Assembly (NCBI GenBank): GCA_017514845.1 | Contig: JAFWIM010000048.1 | Span: 1-51,192 of the forward strand | DNA from: Lachnospiraceae bacterium | Lineage (GTDB): Bacteria > Bacillota > Clostridia > Lachnospirales > Lachnospiraceae | DNA: 51,192 bases | Reading direction: 5' to 3' | In this document: positions 17,224 through 23,239 of the stretch, piece by piece | Numbering within the stretch: the stretch's first letter is position 1 | How the letters are laid out: the number at the start of each line of letters is the position of its first letter | Made by a program: the position numbers and the translations under genes | The notes under the pieces: generated by a model | The model's database searches: none | What the model saw: the letters and a program-made list of their open reading frames with translations, nothing else | What the model was told of the DNA's origin: nothing

Positions 17224-17591
17224 GATCGCTTTCCCCTTTCCTTTTTATTCTTCCTCGGTCTTCCGCGGACGCCGGAAGGCGCGGCTGCGTCTTCATGTCC
17301 GAAGCGTTTCCGCTTCGGTCTCGCCGGAATGTACACACTCGCAAGTACCAGGACTGTAACAAAGCTGATCATTGTATATATGAGCGCAACGTCGAGCAGA
17401 TAACTCTCCCCGAGATACGCATACAGAATCGCAATGCAGGCGATGACCATCGTCCCTATCATATTGATCGATAAAATTCTGTCTGTCACACCCGGGCCCC
17501 GGATCGATCTTATCAGCATAACCCCGATAAGGACAGCCAGAATGACCAGCGCGCCAGTGTACAGGCAGGTATAAGCTTCCCATACTGTCAT
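17220..17591 (-). CDS. mrpF: Mrp antiporter subunit F (MbhB)
   Basis: A 123-residue three-helix subunit with RSIRGPGVTDRILSINMIGT, the MrpF signature (R-G-P-x-x-x-D-R-x-x-x-x-N), and ESYLLDVALIYTMISFV. It carries an unusual C-terminal basic tail of about 35 residues rich in Arg and Lys (PKRKRFGHEDAAAPSG onward), longer than most MrpF. GGAGG precedes the ATG, which overlaps mrpE by 4 bp. Confidence 0.92.
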   Translation of the reverse strand: MTVWEAYTCLYTGALVILAVLIGVMLIRSIRGPGVTDRILSINMIGTMVIACIAILYAYLGESYLLDVALIYTMISFVTVLVLASVYIPARPKRKRFGHEDAAAPSGVRGRPRKNKKERGKRS

Positions 17592-18043
17592 ACGAACCTC
17601 CTGAGCAATTTTACAAAGCTGGATTCGCCAAGTCCCTCCGCATACTCGCGGCGCAGGGCATGAACAACAAAATGATCACCCTTCTGAAAGACCGTTATAG
17701 TCCCCGGGGTCAGCGTGATCGAATTGGCAAGGAGCACATTCAGAAATCGGCCGGGAAGGCCGGAATGAAATTCCACAAGGACCGGATCAGGTTTCGCGCC
17801 CGGAGCGAGTGCCACCCCGATCACTGTCACCGAAGCCTTAATCACTTCCCATATCAAGTTCAAAGCATATACGATACCTACAGGGAGATTTCTGGCGATC
17901 CGGACATCCATTGCGACAGAGTATCCGAGAACTTTAATAAGAAATGCGTAGATAAGCGCCGTAACGGCGATACCGAAAAGAACAATCTCGAGGGTAATAC
18001 GCCCGTTAAGAACGATCCACAACAAAAAAAACAAAATCGGCAT
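17588..18043 (-). CDS. mrpE: Mrp antiporter subunit E (MbhA)
   Basis: A 151-residue protein with two N-terminal helices and a cytoplasmic domain. LANSITLTPGTITV and the nearby HVVHALRRE block are the MrpE/MnhE fingerprint. It is the first gene of the ten-cistron antiporter operon, with GTGAGGAG before the ATG and its own promoter. Gene order E-F-G-(MbhD)-(MbhE+B)-C-D is that of Mbh/Mbx and split Mrp clusters. Confidence 0.93.
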   Translation of the reverse strand: MPILFFLLWIVLNGRITLEIVLFGIAVTALIYAFLIKVLGYSVAMDVRIARNLPVGIVYALNLIWEVIKASVTVIGVALAPGAKPDPVLVEFHSGLPGRFLNVLLANSITLTPGTITVFQKGDHFVVHALRREYAEGLGESSFVKLLRRFV

Positions 18044-18081
18044 AAACTACTCCTCACACCGGTAATAATTGCACGATCAAT

Positions 18082-18109
18082 ATTGTACCATATTTCGTAC
18101 AATTTGAAA
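18082..18109 (-). promoter_or_regulatory. Promoter and candidate operator of the antiporter operon
   Basis: On the minus strand: -35 TTTCAA (18109-18104), 16 bp, -10 TACAAT (18087-18082). The spacer and -10 form an inverted repeat, ATTGTAC-N8-GTACAAT (18103-18082), that would place a dimeric repressor over the promoter. The leader to mrpE is short. Confidence 0.6.
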
Positions 18110-18156
18110 CACCAAAAAAATGTTATACTAAAGATGAGCAGACAGACATGCAAATA

Positions 18157-18179
18157 GGGGCTGCCTGACCGGCAGCCCC
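18157..18179. terminator. Hairpin between the response regulator and the antiporter operon
   Basis: GGGGCTGCC and GGCAGCCCC form a 9-bp perfect stem with a 5-nt loop, 20 bp after the stop of the response regulator gene (minus strand). The T tract is weak, so it may be a poor terminator or an RNA-stabilising hairpin. The GGGGCTGCC sequence matches the outer arm of the family A repeats. Confidence 0.5.
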
Positions 18180-18199
18180 TGACCCCTTTAGTGACGCAT

Positions 18200-18907
18200 T
18201 CAATTGTCGCTCATCATATAACCTACGCCCCTGATATTTTTAATATATCTCGGCTTTTTGGAATCATCCTCGATTTTTTCTCTGAGATGGAATATATGTA
18301 CCATGATGGCATTCTCATAGTTGGTGTAGATCATCCCGTTGATTGCCCTGCACAGCTCTTCCTTCGAGAAGGCTCTGCCCGGGTATCTCATCATTGTGTG
18401 GAGGATTTTATACTCGTTCGGGGTTATCTGAACCACTTCCCCGTTCTTTGACAAAGTCAGATTTTCTGTGTCCAAACACAGTTCCCCGATCTGCAGAAGA
18501 TGTTCATTCTCATTATCACACCAGGCCGGATTCAGAATAAAGTATCTCCTGGTCTGAGCCCCGACACGGGCAACCATCTCAAGCGGATTGTCCGGCGTTA
18601 CAAGGACGTCATCCGCTCCGAGATCAAGGCATGCAATTTTATCACTTGCTGACAGGTCATCGGCGAACACAATGATCGGTATATTGCCGTTCTCGCGGAT
18701 CCGGCAGAGCAGAGTTTTACCGTCCATACATCGAATGTCACGATTAATCAGCACAATATCGACCGCGTCATTCAGCGACATTCCATATGCTGCATCCCCG
18801 CTTGAAGCACACAGCACACGGTAGCCGTTATTTTGCAGGCACTCTTTAAAAGTTTCCGCTTCCTTCGCATTGTGATCAGCAACTAAGACCGTATGATGAA
18901 CTGTCAT
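18200..18907 (-). CDS. OmpR-type response regulator with degenerate receiver
   Basis: A 235-residue protein with a receiver-like domain (1-120) and a C-terminal winged helix (about 140-235, ITPNEYKILHTMMRYPG and IKNIRGVGYMM). The receiver has lost its chemistry. The phosphoacceptor position (six residues before MDG) is Asn55 (VLINRDIRCMDG), the conserved Lys is Thr (VLVTPDNP), the switch Thr is Ala (IIVFADD), and the acidic pair is Asp-His. It is therefore probably phosphorylation-independent. The start at 18907 follows a weak GGGGTGAT site. No kinase gene is adjacent. An intact regulator is encoded divergently. Confidence 0.9.
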   Translation of the reverse strand: MTVHHTVLVADHNAKEAETFKECLQNNGYRVLCASSGDAAYGMSLNDAVDIVLINRDIRCMDGKTLLCRIRENGNIPIIVFADDLSASDKIACLDLGADDVLVTPDNPLEMVARVGAQTRRYFILNPAWCDNENEHLLQIGELCLDTENLTLSKNGEVVQITPNEYKILHTMMRYPGRAFSKEELCRAINGMIYTNYENAIMVHIFHLREKIEDDSKKPRYIKNIRGVGYMMSDN

Positions 18908-19029
18908 ATAATCACCCCATTTCCGATTCACGATGTCGCTGCAAAACGGATAGTTTATTTATGCACAATACGTCCATTAGTCTCTGGCAGCATCAACAGC
19001 ATTATTTTAACAGACGAATGGACACAAGC

Positions 19030-19058
19030 AGGACACAAAGACAGGGGGTTTATACAAT
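19030..19058 (+). promoter_or_regulatory. Promoter of the SARP-type response regulator
   Basis: AGGACA (19030-19035), 17 bp, TACAAT (19053-19058). A hairpin AGCGTtCC...GGgACGCT follows in the leader at about 19072-19101, ahead of the AAGGAGAG site and the ATG at 19138. The rest of the 230-bp divergent gap shows no other feature. Confidence 0.5.
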
Positions 19059-19137
19059 TTTTTTCGACTTTTAGCGTTCCGAGCCCGATTCACGGGACGC
19101 TCATGCGAATTCATTCATTTCTAAGGAGAGAACTACT

Positions 19138-19938
19138 ATGGTAATTCTGGCTGTGGACGACGAGAAGATCGCCCTCGATAACCTGATCCAGTCGATTCGA
19201 AAATGTGTGCCGGACGCGCAGATCCACGGTTTTCGAAAGGTACGCGAGGCGAAATCGTTCATTGAGACCAATCACTGTGATATTGCTTTCCTCGATATCA
19301 ATCTCAGAGGGGCGAGCGGTATCACATTTGCAAATGAACTTCGCTCCGTCAACCCTAAACTCAACATTATTTTCACGACCGGCTACAGCGAGTACACGGT
19401 AGACGCATTCAAACTGCACGCGAGCGGATATGTCTTAAAACCTGTCACCCAGGCAAAGATACAGCACGAGCTGGATGAACTGCGTTTTCCGGTATCTGAT
19501 TCGTCCCGGAAGCGCGTCCGCATCCGCGCATTCGGCAATTTTGAGATCTATGTGGACGGCAAGCCGATAAAATTCCAGTACACAAAGACCAAGGAGCTGA
19601 TCGCATATCTGGTGGACCGGACAGGCACGACCGCCACAATAAACGAGATGCTTTCGGTACTATGGGAGGATGAGTCGCGCAAAAGCCATATCTCCTACCT
19701 GAAAAATATACGCTCCGATCTTTTGTCCACGCTGGCGGATCTTGGCTGCGATGACATAATCCGGCGTGTCAGAGGAGGTCTCTCCATCGTTCCGGAAAAA
19801 GTGGACTGCGACTATTTTGATTATCTGAAGGGTATCAACAAGAACGATATTGTCAGCACTTACCGCGGAGAGTACATGTCCCAGTACAGTTGGGCCGAGT
19901 ACACACACGGACTTCTCGAGCAGAGCAGTAATAAATAA
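19138..19938 (+). CDS. Response regulator with winged-helix/BTAD-like output domain
   Basis: A 266-residue protein. The N-terminal receiver is intact: acidic pair in AVDDEKIAL, phospho-Asp in IAFLDINLRG, Thr in IIFTTGYSEY and Lys in YVLKPVT. Residues about 125-260 form a winged-helix plus helical region beginning RAFGNFEIYVDGKPI, like the SARP/BTAD-type regulators common in Clostridia. No histidine kinase gene is nearby, so it is an orphan. AAGGAGAG lies before the ATG. It ends two bases before a family A hairpin that faces the converging small membrane protein gene. Confidence 0.88.
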   Translation: MVILAVDDEKIALDNLIQSIRKCVPDAQIHGFRKVREAKSFIETNHCDIAFLDINLRGASGITFANELRSVNPKLNIIFTTGYSEYTVDAFKLHASGYVLKPVTQAKIQHELDELRFPVSDSSRKRVRIRAFGNFEIYVDGKPIKFQYTKTKELIAYLVDRTGTTATINEMLSVLWEDESRKSHISYLKNIRSDLLSTLADLGCDDIIRRVRGGLSIVPEKVDCDYFDYLKGINKNDIVSTYRGEYMSQYSWAEYTHGLLEQSSNK

Positions 19939-19939
19939 A

Positions 19940-20039
19940 GGGGCTGCCGCATAAGACGGTGTTCCGCTGTGCATTCAGCAGACATATGCAGATAGCGTCT
20001 GCTGAATGCAATGCGGACTCGCCTTAATGTGACAGCCCT
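19940..20039. repeat. Long hairpin repeat, copy 1 (family A)
   Basis: The outer arms are GGGGCTGCCGCATAAG and CCTTAATGtGACAGCCC. The inner 13-bp perfect stem is GCATTCAGCAGAC/GTCTGCTGAATGC around ATATGCAGATAGC. It lies between convergent genes and probably acts as a bidirectional terminator. It shares the outer sequence and the GCAGACAT core with copies at 36120 and 41970, while the middle arms differ but stay complementary. Confidence 0.75.
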
Positions 20040-20047
20040 CGTTCTTA

Positions 20048-20245
20048 TCAACCGGATATCATCATTAACAGAGAAACACACAGGGTGGCCAGGACGATCG
20101 ATCCAGTGAGAATAATCGCGCACGTTGTGAGCGGGATGACCGGCTTCGCGCTCTTCGGTGACAACAGAGCCAGTGTCAGGAGCAGCATACCGGCTATCAG
20201 TCCGAATACCGCCACGAACATCAGAAATATTAAAATCTGCTGCAT
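20048..20245 (-). CDS. Small two-helix membrane protein
   Basis: A 65-residue hydrophobic protein with two predicted membrane helices (about 3-25 and 38-62) joined by a short polar loop containing SPKSAKP. The ATG at 20245 is chosen because GAGGAGGAGAAGG lies just upstream. I do not recognise a family. It converges with the response regulator gene and is the only gene of its transcript; both ends carry plausible signals, so it is likely expressed. Confidence 0.6.
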   Translation of the reverse strand: MQQILIFLMFVAVFGLIAGMLLLTLALLSPKSAKPVIPLTTCAIILTGSIVLATLCVSLLMMISG

Positions 20246-20393
20246 TTCCTTCTCCTCCTCGGGAAAGTTTATCTCCACCGCGGAAGATCCCACCGGACCT
20301 TCCCGGGACCTATAGGCAACATACTACCATCTTCAATTCGTTCTGACCATTCTTTTTTTTCTGTTTCGTAATTTTTTTAAGTACCTCGGGCAC

Positions 20394-20422
20394 TTGCTGT
20401 ATTTGAGAACTTGTACTATACT
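20394..20422 (+). promoter_or_regulatory. Promoter of the XRE regulator
   Basis: TTGCTG (20394-20399), 17 bp, TATACT (20417-20422). The leader of about 70 nt leads to GGAGGTGAC before the ATG at 20497. Confidence 0.65.
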
Positions 20423-20496
20423 TTATATGTCGATAATTTAATAACGACTGTTTACAATCAGTCACAATCGGCATGCATACATGGAGGTGACATAAT

Positions 20497-20706
20497 ATGT
20501 ACGAGAAAGAGTTCTCAAAGCGACTCTGCGAACTCCGCCTTGAAAAAGGTGTTTCTGCACGTGAAATGAGTCTTTCGCTTGGTCAAAGCGCCAGCTACAT
20601 CAATCGAATCGAAAACGGCAAGATGCTCCCGTCCATGGGAGGATTCTTCAAAATCTGTGATTATCTTTCAATCACTCCCAATACTTTCTTTCAGATGAAA
20701 GATTAA
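20497..20706 (+). CDS. Small XRE-family helix-turn-helix regulator
   Basis: A 69-residue protein that is entirely an HTH_XRE domain: EFSKRLCELRLEKGVSAREM, then SLGQSASYINRIENGKMLPS (recognition helix with the N-R-I-E-N-G block) and a helix ending NTFFQMKD. There is no effector domain, so it may act as a constitutive or protein-modulated DNA-binding protein. It has its own promoter and terminator. Confidence 0.9.
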   Translation: MYEKEFSKRLCELRLEKGVSAREMSLSLGQSASYINRIENGKMLPSMGGFFKICDYLSITPNTFFQMKD

Positions 20707-20772
20707 AACGGACATTGCTGTCCGTTTTGCTGCAGTCTACAAACCACGGTCAATTTAATGCCCGTGGTTTTT
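20705..20772 (+). terminator. Double terminator after the XRE gene
   Basis: The first hairpin is AAAACGGAC/GTCCGTTTT (20705-20728), overlapping the end of the gene. The second is AAACCACGG/CCGTGGTTT followed by TT (20741-20772). Both can also work from the minus strand for the zinc-ribbon gene. Confidence 0.75.
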
Positions 20773-20790
20773 CGCATTTCCATTTTTCGT

Positions 20791-20856
20791 CCCCGCGACT
20801 AAGGCGCGGGATCCGGGCCGCGTCGTACGACATAATGACGGACCGGATCCCTGCGC
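20791..20856 (+). repeat. GGCGCGGGAT hairpin repeat, copy 2 (family B)
   Basis: A small hairpin CCCGCGactaaggCGCGGG (20792-20810) overlaps a larger one: GGCGCGGGATCCGG (20803) with CCGGATCCCTGCGC (ends 20856). The shared CGCGGG means the two hairpins exclude each other. The larger arm matches 7815-7761 (minus) with compensating base changes. It lies just downstream of the zinc-ribbon gene on the minus strand. Confidence 0.65.
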
Positions 20857-20863
20857 ATGCATA

Positions 20864-21082
20864 CTAATCAAAATCAAACTTTGTAATTCTCTGATTCATC
20901 GCGCCATAGCGGAGCCTCACCAGCTCGTTCCACTTTACGATTTTCTCTTCCGTCCCCGTGAACTGACAGCGGAGGCAGTAATACTCCTTCCTATCCCTGT
21001 CATAAAACATATCAATGTCAAGATCCCTCATGAAGCATGACGGGCATCTGTAATTCAGTCTTCCCTTTCCAGCCTGAGCCAT
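20864..21082 (-). CDS. Small zinc-ribbon protein
   Basis: A 72-residue protein with one four-cysteine zinc ribbon: CPSC (C13, C16) and CLRC (C36, C39), the second strand reading EYYCLRCQFTG. No other domain is present. GGAGGTG sits 9 nt before the ATG. The first 28 bp overlap the end of the upstream 623-residue gene in another frame, so the two are cotranscribed. Such ribbons often bind nucleic acid or act as partner proteins; the function here is unknown. Confidence 0.75.
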   Translation of the reverse strand: MAQAGKGRLNYRCPSCFMRDLDIDMFYDRDRKEYYCLRCQFTGTEEKIVKWNELVRLRYGAMNQRITKFDFD

Positions 21083-22926
21083 GTTGTAAACACCTCCTTA
21101 TCCCTGACATTCTTATTAAATCCGAGGGTAAACATCGGCGAAAATGCGTAACCTTCCCGCACGATGCCAACCGCGCCGTCCGAAGACCGCATGGAGACCT
21201 TTGTGCGGATCTGAGGAACAGATGCGCATACGGCTTTCGCCCCGGCCACCGACAGGTCACGGCACTTATACTCATAGTCAATGTATTCCGCCCGGCCTTC
21301 TCCGTCGACAGCCCCGAGCGTTATCCCTGTCATGTTCTCAGAGTACTCTGTCGTCCCGTAGCATGCAACCATGTACTCGCGGATCTCGACCTCCGCGTCG
21401 GGATCGCTCATCTCAAGAATATTTCTGTCGATCCTGATCTCACCCGTCCCCTCCTCAAACGTGATCACAGTCTGCAGTTTTACAGTCAGATCACTGAATT
21501 CTATATCAACGGGATCCAAGGTGAGAATTCTCTTTGTGCCCGCTTTGGATTTTCCGTCCGCGTCAAGGACCCTCTCCTCAGTGAAATGAGCATGCGTCCT
21601 CGTCAGGCAGAGGTCGACTTCCTCACCTCCGCGACAGATTTTCGCGCTCCTGATCGTACCCTCACCAGCATAATGTGTAAAGTAGCCTGCGCGGTACTTT
21701 TCCTGGATCAGGAATGGGTAGGACGCGTCCTGAATGTGATCGGTCCCGATACCGACCGGCCACTCAAGCTTGGCGGCGTACGGGCGAAGATCGAAAATCG
21801 CGCCTCCCTGATCCATATTGACGCCGGCTCTCATGTAGGGATCGCAGTACCAGAAAAGCTGTTTGTCCGAGCCGTAGAGAATGTCTCTCCACAGAGCGCA
21901 TTCAGGCTCCGTGTAGGATTTTTTCTGCCGGTAATAGTCTGCAAATTCAGCCATCGTGAGATCAAGGAGCTTCCCCTCTTTTTTCAGATCGCCGTAATAC
22001 CGACAGCCCTCGGAATAGGATTTCACGAGCAGTTCATACGGCGCTTCCCATCTACCCATTTTATTCATCCAGCCGGGGCCGACGAACATCATATTGTACG
22101 CGTAGCCGTTATTGTATTTTTCAAGGCTCCTGTACTGGTCGATCAGGTTGAAGAGATATGGGAACTCCCACGTCTTTGAGTCATAGATCATGCCGCGAAG
22201 AACATTCTGCGGGTGTGTGCCAAAGTTCGAACCGTTGCCGTCGTAACACGCGAGAAGGTCCCGGGACAGGTGCGGGATGGCAACGATTCCCGAGTCCTCG
22301 GCTTCGTTGGCGGCAGGCGCGTGCGTGTTGACCTTTGACGGGATCCACGGTGCCCACGGTCCTCCGTCCATGAATGTATACCAGCTGTTGTTGCAGGTGT
22401 GGTAAGCCTTCGGGCCTTCCTCCCAACAGGTTGCCACGGCGCATTTGACGGACGGGTACGTCTCCTTAATGTAGTTGATCAGTTCCGCGTCAAGGTAGTA
22501 GGACCCAGTTGACTCAGGGTAAAAGCCGAAGGCGTCATAGAACTTTTCGAACACATCATTCACTATGGCCTTTTTGTCCTCCATGGAGAACATCCATATG
22601 CAGAAGTCCTTGGTCTTATACTTCTCTCGGAACTGCTCGCAGGGCAGCCCGAGAAGCGAGAGGGCGATCTCGTCGCCGTATTTTGCATGGTCCTCCTTCG
22701 CGATCTGCACGGCCTCCTCATTGAAAAGAGACGCGTATGTCATCTGAATTGTGACCTTGAGTCCGTTCTCATGGGCAATGCGCTGCTGTGTCTTAAAAAT
22801 ATCGAGAGATTCTGTAAGCAGCTTTTTGTCCCCGATGTCCTCTTTCTTTCCGTGGCCGGTCACCGTCGCGGAATACTCCGGCACCATCTCAGGCCGATGG
22901 ATAATGTTTACAATGAAGTCGCTCAT
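21055..22926 (-). CDS. Unrecognised large protein in the galactoside locus, possible carbohydrate-active barrel enzyme
   Basis: A 623-residue soluble protein without signal peptide. Residues about 1-390 look like an alpha/beta barrel rich in aromatics, with SDFIVNIIHRPEM at the N terminus, TIQMTYASLF, FYPESTGSYYLDAE and GIVAIPHLSRDL. Its shape recalls the NodB/GH57-like seven-strand barrels, but I cannot assign a family. Residues about 420-623 are beta-rich, like an accessory sandwich. The second ATG (22926) is used because AAAGGAG precedes it. It follows lacZ, separated by a long palindrome, and overlaps a zinc-ribbon gene. A sugar-processing role is inferred from context only. Confidence 0.5.
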   Translation of the reverse strand: MSDFIVNIIHRPEMVPEYSATVTGHGKKEDIGDKKLLTESLDIFKTQQRIAHENGLKVTIQMTYASLFNEEAVQIAKEDHAKYGDEIALSLLGLPCEQFREKYKTKDFCIWMFSMEDKKAIVNDVFEKFYDAFGFYPESTGSYYLDAELINYIKETYPSVKCAVATCWEEGPKAYHTCNNSWYTFMDGGPWAPWIPSKVNTHAPAANEAEDSGIVAIPHLSRDLLACYDGNGSNFGTHPQNVLRGMIYDSKTWEFPYLFNLIDQYRSLEKYNNGYAYNMMFVGPGWMNKMGRWEAPYELLVKSYSEGCRYYGDLKKEGKLLDLTMAEFADYYRQKKSYTEPECALWRDILYGSDKQLFWYCDPYMRAGVNMDQGGAIFDLRPYAAKLEWPVGIGTDHIQDASYPFLIQEKYRAGYFTHYAGEGTIRSAKICRGGEEVDLCLTRTHAHFTEERVLDADGKSKAGTKRILTLDPVDIEFSDLTVKLQTVITFEEGTGEIRIDRNILEMSDPDAEVEIREYMVACYGTTEYSENMTGITLGAVDGEGRAEYIDYEYKCRDLSVAGAKAVCASVPQIRTKVSMRSSDGAVGIVREGYAFSPMFTLGFNKNVRDKEVFTTWLRLERED

Positions 22927-23010
22927 CACTGCTCCTTTCATATTTTTCGTTGCTGGACATTATTCCAGATAATTATTCCAGGCAATTGCAGAACTTAGCA
23001 CGGAGAGGTA

Positions 23011-23193
23011 GTGTATGTCTAATTCAAACAATCTGCACAAGCCTTAGAACTTCTTCATGAGCGAAAGATGTGAAATGAGCAAAAACCATACTGTCTGAGC
23101 GCAGCGAGTTTATGGTTTTTGCGAATGCTTCTTCACAGCTTTCGCGAATGTTAGAAGTTCTTGGCGCGGAAGCCGTTTGAATTGGACATACAC
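23011..23193. repeat. 183-bp long palindrome between lacZ and the downstream gene
   Basis: The two halves are near-complementary over about 80 bases each. Ends are GTGTATGTC...GACATACAC, then AATTCAAAC/GTTTGAATT, AGAACTTCT/AGAAGTTCT, GCGAAAG/CTTTCGC, GTGAA/TTCAC, and at the centre GCAAAAACCATA/TATGGTTTTTGC around a roughly 20-nt tip. No ORF is present. It fills the 313-bp gap with no other visible gene. It resembles a MITE or foldback element. Confidence 0.8.
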
Positions 23194-23239
23194 TTGCCTG
23201 AACGTGCGATGTTCCGCAATTGCCCGCTTGATAAGATCA

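Noticed and set aside
23011-23193. CRISPR-like array
   Set aside because: The repeats are inverted, not direct, with no regular spacers and no cas genes in the window.
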